DNA of 64,000 nucleotides from Xanthomonas sp. DAR 35659 (GCF_041242975.1 NZ_CP162488.1:2966001-3030000); one strand, 5' to 3'. Positions 53,670 through 62,460 are shown, numbered from the stretch's first letter. Notes: a model not told the origin generated them from the sequence alone. Numbers and translations: made by a program.

Positions 53670-54290
53670 GGCGCTGCCATCGAGGCGGCCGGCATCGGAT
53701 CGATCCGGCCGGCCTACTGGGCGCTTCCGCCGTGTCGTGAAAGCGGTCCGGCCGCCCAGGCAGATAGCGGAGCCCAGCTGCCGCTCGCGCAATCGGGGCT
53801 GAAGCCCCTCCCCCACCGCCCTGCGCGAGCGCGCGACATCCGCGAACGCAAATTCGGCGCGAGCGATCACGCCAGTCACGCGCCCTCCCTGTAGGCGCGG
53901 CTTCAGCCGCGACGAACGAAGCGGAGGCGCCGCAACCGCCATTGCGGCCACCGCGCCGACGTGCCGCCGCGTCCGAGCGAGCAGCGCATCGCAGCGCGCA
54001 TGCCATCCCAAGCGAGTCGCACACGCACCACGCACCACGAGCAAGGCGCGCGCAAACCGCTTCCTCGCCGCAAGTCACGACACGCATCGCATCGCGCGAT
54101 CACGCCTCCCACGCGCGCATTACGGCATCGCGCACCCAAAGCGGCCACAGCAACCGCCGCGCCCCCTCGCTTCCCGCTCGCATCAAAAGCGCCGCACACG
54201 CTGTCCGGTTTTTTGCGCGGCCGGCGTTGTTGATCAGGTAGCCCGCATTGCGCCGGCTGCCCAGGAATCAACCACCAAAAGGAAGCCTTC
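53670..54290. other. Long gene-free region before the unknown three-gene cluster
   Basis: A 621-bp gap with two degenerate REP-like units (about 53795-53812 and 53890-53913) and no convincing gene. The right end holds the leader of the cluster, with AAGGAAG before the ATG at 54291. Confidence 0.55.
53795..53913. repeat. Degenerate REP-like pair
   Basis: A unit at 53890-53913 matches the family with one change (GGCGCGG for GGAGCGG). About 80 bp to the left GGGGCTGAAGCCCCTCCC (53795-53812) resembles its reverse complement. Confidence 0.7.
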
Positions 54291-55229
54291 ATGAGCGACA
54301 GCTCCGACACCCCGGCGTTCGACGATCTCGACCAGCTCGACGCCCTGCTCACCGACACCCGCGCCAACGACACCCGCACCGTCTCCGACATCGATGCCGC
54401 GCGCGATGTCATCGCCACCTTTCGCGACGGCGAAGGCTCCGGTTCCTGGATTGGACTGGACCGCACCGAGGTGGCCGACCGCCTGCGCGACCTGATCGAC
54501 AACCCGCGCCTGATCCGCCAGGGCGCCCTGAACCTGTGCGGGCCGGCGGCGCTGCTGCTGATGTGGGACAGCCGCGATCCGCTGGGATTTGCCACCTTCG
54601 CCACGACCCTGTATGAGAACGGCAGCGCCGATCTGGGCGATCTCGCCATCACGCCCAAGGACACGCTGCTGGCGCAGGACTACAGCACGCTGAGCACCGG
54701 CACCTTCGGCGCCGACTGGATGCTGCTCAGCGCGATCCGCAATACCGACCAGCCGTTCTGGCAGAGCAGTTGGGTCGGCGATCCGGAGCAGACCCTGGCC
54801 GGGCTCACGCGCCCGGAGGAACTGGCCAGCTGGCTGCGCGCCACCGGCATCTACGATCAGGTCAGCGACGAGGGCAACTGGGCCTCGCCGGCCGGCATCC
54901 CGCACGCCACCGGCATCGAGTTCCGCGAGGGCCGCGACGTGGCGCTGCTGATCCACAGCAACCTGTTGCATGCCGCGCGCAGCAGCGGCCACCCGCTCGA
55001 CAGCCAGTTCCTGCTGGACCTGTTCCCCAACCACTACATCGTCGGACTCAACAACATCAATGTGGCGGTGATGGATGGACCGCTCGACGACGAAGGCACG
55101 CCCAGGTTCCGCAAGGACGACGTGCTGCTGTCGATCTGGTCGTGGGGCGAGAACAGCTTCGACCTGGCGGTGCCGCAACGCGACTTCATCGACAACTACT
55201 ACGGCGCGGTCATCGCCGATCTTCCGTGA
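54291..55229 (+). CDS. Unknown protein with cysteine-peptidase-like motif; gene 1 of a novel cluster
   Basis: A 312-residue acidic, apparently cytosolic protein with no signal peptide or membrane helix. Residues 81-86 read NLCGPA, the Cys-Gly-Pro-Ala form typical of the nucleophile region of papain-like and C39/C58/C70-type peptidases. His248 (in LFPNHYIVGLNN), with Asn254 soon after, would suit a catalytic His and its partner, 165 residues downstream. The C-terminus has SIWSWG at 281-286. I infer a papain-like fold; no family can be named and activity is not proven. It has AAGGAAG before the ATG and is followed 52 bp later by gene 2 on the same strand. Confidence 0.75.
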   Translation: MSDSSDTPAFDDLDQLDALLTDTRANDTRTVSDIDAARDVIATFRDGEGSGSWIGLDRTEVADRLRDLIDNPRLIRQGALNLCGPAALLLMWDSRDPLGFATFATTLYENGSADLGDLAITPKDTLLAQDYSTLSTGTFGADWMLLSAIRNTDQPFWQSSWVGDPEQTLAGLTRPEELASWLRATGIYDQVSDEGNWASPAGIPHATGIEFREGRDVALLIHSNLLHAARSSGHPLDSQFLLDLFPNHYIVGLNNINVAVMDGPLDDEGTPRFRKDDVLLSIWSWGENSFDLAVPQRDFIDNYYGAVIADLP

Positions 55230-55281
55230 TTTTCCCGGGCGGCGGGAACGTCGCCCGGCCCTCATCGCAAGGAGCACTTTC

Positions 55282-56859
55282 ATGGCACTCGTCACTCCCG
55301 ACGTCATGCTCAACTCGGTCATGGGCAAGGTCTACAACGTCCTCACCAACGGCGACGACACCGTTCCCAAATCCGAAGACAATTTCTTCAGCTGGGCCAC
55401 GCCCGGCATTCCGATCCAGGCCGAAGACGTCCGCTTCATGAAGCAGGGCCTCACCGGCGTGGTGCGCAAGGCCGCGCTGGACGAGCAGCGCACCACCCAG
55501 CCCGACGGCACGGTCACCAGCCCGGAATTCACCCCCGCGGAACTGGAGGCGCTGAAGGGCCAGGACGCAGTGCAACTGCAGAAACAGGCCGAGGACTTCG
55601 CCCGCCTGGTCGACTTCGTGCCGGACCTGGCCGCCAACGTCAACAACCAGTTCGCCGCGCTGAGCGTGATGAACAACGAAGGCACGCTGTCCGAGCGCTA
55701 CGAGTACATCCTGCGCATGAGCCAGGTGATGCACAACGAGTTGCCGGACGACACCAAGAAGAAGATCGAGAAATTCCGCGGCCTGCTGCAGACCACCGTC
55801 ACCAAGAAGAACCTGATCGACGACAGCGAGACCCAGGTCACCGAGCCGAGCCCGCTGGTCAAGGCCTACAACGAGAAGATGGTCGATTACATGACCGCGG
55901 CGCTGGACTACAACAACCAGCGCATCGACGCGCTGGCCGCCGCCAACCAGCGCGCGGTGCAGAACTGGGCGATCAACGCCAACATCCTGCGCAACAAGGT
56001 CAAGGCGGCGATGTCGGACTGGGTGTCCAACGGCTACAAGAACGACTACGAGCAGATCGCCGCGTTCATCGACCAGGTCATGCAGCGCGACATGGCGCTG
56101 CTCAAGCAGCAGTACCGCGACGACCTGGAGAAGGCACGCCTGACCGGCCTGAATTCCGGCAGCGACTTTTTCTACAGCTCGGTGGTCCCTGGCAACTTCA
56201 TGGACAAGGCCGGCTGGACCGAGTTCGGCTTCAGCTCTTCCGACTACAACAGCTCCAGCAACTCCAGTTACGCCATGCGTCGCTCCAGCACCAGCGCCGG
56301 CGGCGGCTTCCTGGGCATCTTCGCCGGCGGCGGCAAGGTCAGCAACGCCAGCGGCGAAAGCCAGTCGCACGTGCAGTTCGATTCGGAGCACTTCAGCATG
56401 AACTTCAGCATCGCGCAGATGCCGATCGTGCGGCCATGGTTCAAGACCGCGTTCCTGATGAGCAAGAGCTGGCGCATGGACCAGAACAATCCCGAGGCCA
56501 AGGGCCAGTACGCCTCCGACGGCGGCACCCCGGCCAAGGGCTTGTTGCCGGCCTACCCGACCTCGCTGATCCTGGTGCGCGACCTGACCCTGTGCTTCGC
56601 CAAATCCTCCGGCTTCAGCGACATGGCCGAGTCCTGGCAGCGCTCCTCGGCCAGCGGCGGCGGCGTGTTCTCGTTCGGCCCATTCCACCTGGGTGGCTCG
56701 CACGGGCGTAGTTCGGCCAGCGGCGAGCGCTCCAGCCAGGCGCACTACGACCGCCAGACGCAGACGATGACGGTGGAAGGCACGCAGATCATCGGCTTCA
56801 AGTGCCACGTGTTCCCCAAGTCGCCCGATCCGCTGCCCAGCATCACCGACTGGATCTGA
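55282..56859 (+). CDS. Unknown multidomain protein; gene 2 of a novel cluster
   Basis: A 525-residue protein, no signal peptide. Residues 1-290 are mostly helical (for example 190-290, with long charged helices). At 300-325 the motif VPGNFMDKAGWTEFGFSS begins a domain shared with gene 3. Then a Gly/Ser-rich stretch (about 333-380), the motif IVRPWF at 382-387, SDGGTPAKG and LPAYPTSLILVRDL (to 436). A second Gly/Ser-rich stretch (about 452-500) resembles the first: RSSTSAGGGFLGIF against RSSASGGGVFSFGPF. The tail GFKCHVFPKSPDPLP closes it. Paired Gly/Ser beta-like stretches recall membrane-inserting hairpins of pore formers, but this is speculation. AAGGAG precedes the ATG. Confidence 0.72.
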   Translation: MALVTPDVMLNSVMGKVYNVLTNGDDTVPKSEDNFFSWATPGIPIQAEDVRFMKQGLTGVVRKAALDEQRTTQPDGTVTSPEFTPAELEALKGQDAVQLQKQAEDFARLVDFVPDLAANVNNQFAALSVMNNEGTLSERYEYILRMSQVMHNELPDDTKKKIEKFRGLLQTTVTKKNLIDDSETQVTEPSPLVKAYNEKMVDYMTAALDYNNQRIDALAAANQRAVQNWAINANILRNKVKAAMSDWVSNGYKNDYEQIAAFIDQVMQRDMALLKQQYRDDLEKARLTGLNSGSDFFYSSVVPGNFMDKAGWTEFGFSSSDYNSSSNSSYAMRRSSTSAGGGFLGIFAGGGKVSNASGESQSHVQFDSEHFSMNFSIAQMPIVRPWFKTAFLMSKSWRMDQNNPEAKGQYASDGGTPAKGLLPAYPTSLILVRDLTLCFAKSSGFSDMAESWQRSSASGGGVFSFGPFHLGGSHGRSSASGERSSQAHYDRQTQTMTVEGTQIIGFKCHVFPKSPDPLPSITDWI

Positions 56860-56942
56860 GCGGCGCCACCGCGGCGGGCGGCCCGGAGGCCGTCCGCCGC
56901 CTTGCGCATCACGTTGTCCTTTTTCCCAAGGAACCGCCTGCA

Positions 56943-58502
56943 ATGGATGCAGCCGCCCAACTGGCCCTGATGGCCAAGGCCGAACACGTGTTCGGCAGCG
57001 ACGACACCGATCTCAGTTTCCCGGTCACGCCCCTGGCCTTCGCGCCCGCGGCGCTGGACCTGCTCGGCGATGGCACGATGCAGCACCTGATCGAATTCTC
57101 GCTGCTGGCCAACCGCATTCCCGACGGCCCCGCCTGGAGCGGCGACAGCCCGACCCTGCTGTGGGACGTCTACGCGCAGGTGCTGCGCGAAGCCCAGTTC
57201 GCCCAATCCACCCGCAGCGCGCAGGAGGAAGCCGACTACCAGGCCGCCTGCGCGGTGCTGTACCGGCAGGACGAGGAAGGCCGGCGCGTGCCGACCGACG
57301 CGGCGCTGGCCTATCGCAGCTACCGCGACCGCTACCTGCTGCTGCAGCAGGACTACCTGGCGCAGCAGGCCACCGCCACTGCCGGCGATGCCGCGCAACT
57401 GCAGGCCTGGCGCGACGTGCAGCAACCGGCCCTGCAACGCGGGCTGGCCGACGCGCTGGCCGACTGGGCGGCGCTGGGCGAGCGCGCGGCGATCGAGCAG
57501 GCACAGGCCCAGGTCGGCACGCTCGGCGCGAAGTCGCCCTGGCAGACGCTGAGCGAGTGGAAGGGACGCTGCAATCCCGACATGGACACGCTGACCCGCG
57601 CCAGCGACCAGTTGCGCGTGTATCCGACCAGCTACTCCCCCGGCAACGCGCTGGACGACGGCGCCTGGCGGCAGTTCGAACTCAGCGCCGCGGAGATCGA
57701 CGCGGCGCTGGCCGAAGCGCCCGCCGACCTGCGAGCGCGCCTGGGCGCGGGCGGCGACGCCGGCATCGCGTCGCTGCGCTTCGAGTTCAGTTCCGCGGCG
57801 CTGGTCCGCCCCTGGTTCAGCGCGGACGCCTTCAGTGCGCGCTTCTGGCGCTTCGCCGACGCCACGCAACTGCTCAGCGACGGCCAGTCGCCGGCACAGG
57901 GCCCGTGCACGGCCTATCCGGTGGCGGTGGTGTTCGCGCGCAACATCCAGGTGCAGCGCAAGCCTAGCGCGCCGGCGCCGGCCGCGACCGGCACCGGGCT
58001 GGGCTTCGATCCGATGCTGCTGCGGCAAGTGCGGCTGAGCCCGACTCGGATCATCCGGCCACGGCTGCTGCCGCGCGCGCCAGCGGATCCGATCGGCATC
58101 GGCCGACCGCCGCCGATCAGGATCGGGCCACGCGCGGCGCCTGGTTCAAGCACGCCGGACACGACCACCGCGCCGGACGCCGCGGAGACCATCGCCATGC
58201 GGCGCATGCCGTTGCGCGGCATCGCCGCGCCGGCGCTGCGTCCGCGCATCGCGATCGGCCGCCCCGCACCGATCGCCTCGCAGCCGGTGGCCGCGCAGGC
58301 GACCCTGCGGCGCCTGCGCCTGGACCTGTATGCGCGCGACCTGAGCGTGGCCGAGGCGGCGCCAGCCGTTCCCCGGGTGACCCAACCACCAGCCGCACCC
58401 ACGCACGACGCAGCACCAAACGACGACAGCATCTACATCCTCGCCTTCATTTGCCGTCCCCTGCCGCGCTGCCCGGACCCGGATCCGGCATTGGCCTGGT
58501 AG
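56943..58502 (+). CDS. Unknown protein sharing a domain with gene 2; gene 3 of a novel cluster
   Basis: A 519-residue protein, no signal peptide. A helical N-terminal part (1-215) is followed by a domain homologous to gene 2: YPTSYSPGNALDDGAWRQF (227-245), then LVRPWF (287-292), LLSDGQSPAQG and AYPVAVVFARNI (to 335). The Gly/Ser-rich stretches of gene 2 are absent. Residues about 341-485 form a Pro/Arg/Ile-rich low-complexity linker (RPRLLPRAPADPIGIG-like). The C-terminus ILAFICRPLPRCPDPDP matches the gene 2 tail. AAGGAA lies before the ATG, 83 bp after gene 2. Confidence 0.72.
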   Translation: MDAAAQLALMAKAEHVFGSDDTDLSFPVTPLAFAPAALDLLGDGTMQHLIEFSLLANRIPDGPAWSGDSPTLLWDVYAQVLREAQFAQSTRSAQEEADYQAACAVLYRQDEEGRRVPTDAALAYRSYRDRYLLLQQDYLAQQATATAGDAAQLQAWRDVQQPALQRGLADALADWAALGERAAIEQAQAQVGTLGAKSPWQTLSEWKGRCNPDMDTLTRASDQLRVYPTSYSPGNALDDGAWRQFELSAAEIDAALAEAPADLRARLGAGGDAGIASLRFEFSSAALVRPWFSADAFSARFWRFADATQLLSDGQSPAQGPCTAYPVAVVFARNIQVQRKPSAPAPAATGTGLGFDPMLLRQVRLSPTRIIRPRLLPRAPADPIGIGRPPPIRIGPRAAPGSSTPDTTTAPDAAETIAMRRMPLRGIAAPALRPRIAIGRPAPIASQPVAAQATLRRLRLDLYARDLSVAEAAPAVPRVTQPPAAPTHDAAPNDDSIYILAFICRPLPRCPDPDPALAW

Positions 58503-58813
58503 CCGCCGCCGCGGGCGCCGCACCGCTTCGCGACCGCGGCGCAGGTTGCGGCTCGCGCGCGCCGCATTTGCGTATGCCTCTGCGTAGGCGTAGGCACGGG
58601 CACGGAGCACAGAGCACAGAGCACGGCGCCGAGCATGCGGATCCTGCCGCACCCACGCGTCGCAGACGGCGCCTGCGCCAATCGCATGCATCGCCCGACC
58701 CCGCTCCGGTCGATCCCGCGCCCGCCAGGTAGCCGGCACCATGCCTTTGTACACATCCGCCTGCGGCGCCAGCCGGCCTAGCATGCCGGCTTCCCCCGTC
58801 CCGAGCGCCCGCC
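58503..58813. other. Intergenic region after the unknown cluster
   Basis: A 311-bp GC-rich gap between the cluster and the S10 peptidase gene. I see no gene or terminator. It contains short imperfect repeats of the type GGAGCACAGAGCACAGAGCA near 58606-58625. Confidence 0.5.
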
Positions 58814-60322
58814 GTGCCGAACCTGCCCAAGTCCCTGCTGGCCGCGTTGTTGCTGGCCGTCCTGCCGCTGCCTGCGGCGCTGGCCGCCGGTGCCGATGGC
58901 GACGACAAGCCGGACAAGGCCGACAGCGCCGAACCGGCCAAGCCGGCGGCGCTGCCGGCCGATGCCAAGGTGCGCCAGGTCACCCGTGTGGAGGGCAGAT
59001 CGCTCAGCTACACCGCCACGGTGGGCACGCTGCCGGTGAAGGACGCGCAGGGCAAGGTCGTCGCCGACGTGGTGTTCACCGCCTACACCGTGGACGGCAA
59101 GGATCGGCCGGTCACCTTCGCCCTGAACGGCGGTCCCGGCGCCGCATCGGTCTACCTCAACCTGGGCGCGATCGGGCCGAAGGTGGTCGCCTTCGGCAGC
59201 GAAGGCGACAGCGCCTCGGCGCCGGCGACGCTGCACGACAATCCCGGCACCTGGCTGGACTTCACCGACCTGGTGTTCATCGACCCGGTCGGCACCGGCT
59301 TCAGCCGCTCGCGCGTGCCCGACGAGCAGGCCAAGAAGCAGTTCTACAACCCGCAGGCCGACATCGAGTACCTGTCGCGCACCATCTACGACTGGCTGTT
59401 GAAGAACCAGCGGCTGCAATCGCGCAAGTACCTGGTCGGCGAGAGCTACGGCGGCTTCCGCGGCCCGCGCATCACCCATTACCTGCAGACCCAGTTGGGC
59501 GTGGCGATGAACGGCGTGGTGCTAGTCTCGCCGTACCTCAACCCGACCCTGGACGACAACGGCGACGTCTCGCCGCTGGCGTGGATGCTGACCCTGCCCT
59601 CGATCGCCGCCGCGCATCTGGAGCGCGAACAGCGCCTGACCCCGGAGGCGATGCGCCAGGTGATCGACTACACCCGCGGCGACTACGTCACCGCGCTGCT
59701 GCGCGGACGCTCGGACCCGGCCGGCAGCGAACGCATGATCCAGCAGGTGGCGGCGATGACCGGGCTGGACCCGGTCTACGTGCGCCGCGCCGGCGGCCGC
59801 CTGGAGACCCAGGCCTACCTGCGCGAGGTGTTCCGCGACAAGGGCCAGCTCGGCAGCCGCTACGACTCCAACGTCACCGCGTTCGACCCGTTCCCGAACG
59901 CGCCGGAGCAACGCGCCAACGACCCGCTGCTGGACAGCATCATCGCCCCGACCACCACCGCGATGGTGGATTTCGTGACCCGCGTGGTCGGCTGGAAGGT
60001 GGACGCGCGCTACCAGGCGCTGAACTACGGCGTGAACAAGCTGTGGGACTGGAACGACGAACTGCGCAAGGGCTCGGTGACCGAACTGCGCCAGGCGGTG
60101 GCGATCGATCCCAAGCTGCGGGTGCTGATCGTGCACGGCTGGAACGACCTGTCGTGCCCGTTCATGGGCTCGGTGCTGACCGTGGACCAGATGCCGGTGA
60201 TGGGCAACGACCCGACCCGCGTGCAGGTCAAGAACTACCCGGGCGGCCACATGTTCTACAACCGCGCCGACAGCCAGCGTGCGCTGCGGGCGGATGTGTT
60301 GGCGATGTATCGGGCCAACTAG
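58814..60322 (+). CDS. S10-family serine carboxypeptidase-like protein
   Basis: A 502-residue exported alpha/beta hydrolase of peptidase family S10. A signal peptide (LPKSLLAALLLAVLPLPAAL) opens it from a GTG start at 58814. The oxyanion motif NGGPGAAS, the catalytic Ser in GESYGG, the Asp in GWNDLSCPF and the His in YPGGHMFY are all present. Probably acts in the periplasm or outside on the C-termini of peptides; substrate unknown. Xanthomonads often carry several such enzymes. Confidence 0.88.
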   Translation: MPNLPKSLLAALLLAVLPLPAALAAGADGDDKPDKADSAEPAKPAALPADAKVRQVTRVEGRSLSYTATVGTLPVKDAQGKVVADVVFTAYTVDGKDRPVTFALNGGPGAASVYLNLGAIGPKVVAFGSEGDSASAPATLHDNPGTWLDFTDLVFIDPVGTGFSRSRVPDEQAKKQFYNPQADIEYLSRTIYDWLLKNQRLQSRKYLVGESYGGFRGPRITHYLQTQLGVAMNGVVLVSPYLNPTLDDNGDVSPLAWMLTLPSIAAAHLEREQRLTPEAMRQVIDYTRGDYVTALLRGRSDPAGSERMIQQVAAMTGLDPVYVRRAGGRLETQAYLREVFRDKGQLGSRYDSNVTAFDPFPNAPEQRANDPLLDSIIAPTTTAMVDFVTRVVGWKVDARYQALNYGVNKLWDWNDELRKGSVTELRQAVAIDPKLRVLIVHGWNDLSCPFMGSVLTVDQMPVMGNDPTRVQVKNYPGGHMFYNRADSQRALRADVLAMYRAN

Positions 60323-60324
60323 CT

Positions 60325-60353
60325 GGGAATGGGGAGTGGGGAATGGGGAATCG
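60325..60353 (+). repeat. GGGAATGGGGA-type repeat, left arm
   Basis: A G-rich unit of repeated GGGGAAT/GGGGAGT words; its inverse lies at 60595-60624. Such inverted words are common dispersed intergenic repeats in Xanthomonas. Confidence 0.8.
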
Positions 60354-60495
60354 CAAGAGCGGCTTCCCTGGCTGGGCCGGCGTACGCGGAGTCCCAACCT
60401 GATCTCTGGTCGACGGACGCCGTGGCTGGTGTTCAATGCCCGGGCAGCGTCACGGTAGTGTGTCCGAAGCACTTCCAGGATCGGGCCACTCACTA

Positions 60496-60520
60496 CGAGC
60501 GCCGCGAAAAGCGGCGCTCG
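60496..60520. repeat. Perfect hairpin in repeat-bounded gap
   Basis: CGAGCGCCGC and GCGGCGCTCG form a 10-bp perfect stem with a GAAAA loop. No T-run follows on either strand, so it is probably not a classic terminator. Confidence 0.7.
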
Positions 60521-60594
60521 TCGCAATGCGGCAAAGCAAGTCGAGCGTGCCCGCGGGCGACAGCCTCACCGAAGACCGGGAACCGGTGCTTCTA

Positions 60595-60624
60595 CGATTC
60601 CCGATTCCCGATTCCCCACTCCCG
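60595..60624 (-). repeat. GGGAATGGGGA-type repeat, right arm
   Basis: Reverse-complement form of the left arm (CGATTCCCGATTCCCG then ATTCCCCACTCCCG), ending 6 bp before the pit stop codon. Confidence 0.8.
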
Positions 60625-60629
60625 GCAAC

Positions 60630-61751
60630 TCACACCCATCCAAACAACGCCACGCCGCGGAAGATCAGATAGGCCACGCCGGCGGCGGCCGGGATGGTCA
60701 GGATCCAGGCCCAGACGATGCGCTCGATCACGCCGAAGCGCAGCGAGCGCGGGTTCTTGGCGAAGCCCACGCCCATGATCGCGGTGGAGATGCTGTGGGT
60801 GGTGGAGACCGGCATGCCGTAGTGCGCGGCCAGGGTCAGGATGGTGGCCGAGCTGGTCTCCGCGGCGAAGCCATGGATCGGGTGCAGCTTGACCATCTTG
60901 TGGCCCAGGGTCTTGATGATCTTCCAGCCGCCCGACGCGGTGCCCGCCGCCATCACCACGGCGCAGGTGAGCACGATCCAGGTGGCGATGCCCTGCCCCT
61001 GGCTGGCGTTCGGATGCAGGAACGCCAGCCACGACGGCAGGTCGTCCAGCGCGCCGGTGCTCTGCGCGCCGATCAGGGTCATGGCGATGATGCCCATGGT
61101 CTTCTGCGCGTCGTTGTGGCCGTGCGCATAGCCCATGTACGCGGCCGAGGCGATCTGCGCCTTGCCGAAGAACGCATTGACCCAGCGCGGCCGCGCCAGC
61201 CGCCCGAGCGGGCCGCCGAGCTTGGCCAGGCCGGCGATCATCGCCCACAGCAGCAGCATCACCGCGATGCCGAGCAGGAAGCCGGCGATCGGCGAGGTGA
61301 CCATCGGCACGAACACCTTCCACAGCAGGCCCTTGTTCTTGGCCCAGTCGCCCACGTTCTGCGACCAGATCAGCGCGTCCCAGTCGTTGTGCGCGGCGGC
61401 CAGTCCGGCGCCGCACAGGCCGCCGATCAGCGCATGCGAGGACGAGGACGGCAGGCCCTTCCACCAGGTGATCAGGTTCCAGACGATGCCGCCGAGCAAC
61501 GCGCACAGGATCACCTGCGGGGTGACCGCGACCACATCGGTGTCGAGCAGGCCCGAGGCGATGGTCATCGCCACCGCGGTCCCGGTCAGCGCGCCGACCA
61601 GGTTCATGGCGGCGGCCAGCATCACCGCCCAGCCGGGGCTGAGCACCTTGGTCGCGACCACCGTGGCGATCGAGTTGGCGGTGTCGTGGAAGCCGTTGAT
61701 GAACTCGAACACCAGCGCGGCCAGGATCACCACCAGCACCAGCGTCAGCAT
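60630..61751 (-). CDS. pit: Low-affinity inorganic phosphate transporter (Pit family)
   Basis: A 373-residue membrane protein with about 10 helices. The two Pit signature repeats are clear: EFINGFHDTANSIATVV near the N-terminus and MGYAHGHNDAQKTMGII in the middle; SSSSHALIGGL and PVSTTHSISTAIMG are also typical. It takes up phosphate with protons. The ATG at 61751 is preferred over one six codons upstream. It follows a DUF47 gene by 82 bp. Confidence 0.95.
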   Translation of the reverse strand: MLTLVLVVILAALVFEFINGFHDTANSIATVVATKVLSPGWAVMLAAAMNLVGALTGTAVAMTIASGLLDTDVVAVTPQVILCALLGGIVWNLITWWKGLPSSSSHALIGGLCGAGLAAAHNDWDALIWSQNVGDWAKNKGLLWKVFVPMVTSPIAGFLLGIAVMLLLWAMIAGLAKLGGPLGRLARPRWVNAFFGKAQIASAAYMGYAHGHNDAQKTMGIIAMTLIGAQSTGALDDLPSWLAFLHPNASQGQGIATWIVLTCAVVMAAGTASGGWKIIKTLGHKMVKLHPIHGFAAETSSATILTLAAHYGMPVSTTHSISTAIMGVGFAKNPRSLRFGVIERIVWAWILTIPAAAGVAYLIFRGVALFGWV

Positions 61752-61833
61752 CGGGCGTCCCTCGCGCAAGCGGCCGCTGGCGCGGCGGACAGGGCGGCGC
61801 GGCCGCGCCTGCAGCGGATCCGGAGCGGGCCCA

Positions 61834-62460
61834 TTACGAGTTCTTCAGCACGATCTGGTAGACCACCACGCCGGCCTCGCGGCAGCGGTCGATGGCCTTC
61901 TCCAGGATTTCGAAGAACTCCTTGAGCAGGAACATCTGCAGGTTGTCCAGGCGCCCGGAGTAGATGTCGCGGTACAGCTCCAGCATCAGCCGGTCGGCCT
62001 CGTTCTCCAGCGAGCGCAGCTTGTCGTTGAGCGCGCTCATCCGGTCCAGATGCATGTTGCGCAGGTCGTGGACCATCTCCACCACCACCGCCGCGGCCTG
62101 CTCCAGCATCGCCGCGCGCGGGGCGAAGTCGATGTGCTCCAGGTGCTGCACCGCCAGCGAATAGCGGTCGGCGAACTTCTCCACCTGCTTGGGGATCTTG
62201 TACAGCGCCGAGCCCAGCGCCTCGATGTCCTCGCGCTCGATCGGGGTCATGAAGCTGTCCACCAGCGCCTGGCCGATCTTGTCGGAGGCGGCGCGCTCGC
62301 GCAGCCGCGCCAGCTTGAAGGCGTCCAGCGCCGGCTGCCGGTCCGCCTCGCGCATCATCGCGTGCAGCGCCTTGGTGCTGTCGTAGGCGGCCTGCGCCGC
62401 CTCGTCGAGCAGGGTGTAGAACTGCTTGCCGGAACCGAAGATGGTCTGCAACGAGAACAT
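61834..62460 (-). CDS. DUF47 (YkaA/PhoU-like) phosphate transport regulator
   Basis: A 208-residue helical protein of the DUF47 family, commonly paired with pit and thought to regulate phosphate uptake. It begins MFSLQTIFGSGKQFYTLLDE and contains the family metal-binding-like AADKIGQALVDSFMTPIEREDI-type segment, shortened here to DSFMTPIEREDI. The ATG at 62460 is preferred over one at 62526. Divergent from the CorC-type gene. Confidence 0.93.
   Translation of the reverse strand: MFSLQTIFGSGKQFYTLLDEAAQAAYDSTKALHAMMREADRQPALDAFKLARLRERAASDKIGQALVDSFMTPIEREDIEALGSALYKIPKQVEKFADRYSLAVQHLEHIDFAPRAAMLEQAAAVVVEMVHDLRNMHLDRMSALNDKLRSLENEADRLMLELYRDIYSGRLDNLQMFLLKEFFEILEKAIDRCREAGVVVYQIVLKNS

Larger units (their letters stand above)
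60323..60629. other. Repeat-bounded gap between S10 peptidase and pit
   Basis: A 307-bp convergent gap with inverted GGGAATGGGGA-type repeats at both ends and a hairpin in the middle. No gene seen. Confidence 0.6.

Noticed and set aside
53670..54290. Short open frames on both strands before the unknown cluster
   Set aside because: They are Arg/His-rich, overlap each other, lack ribosome sites and look like chance frames in GC-rich DNA.
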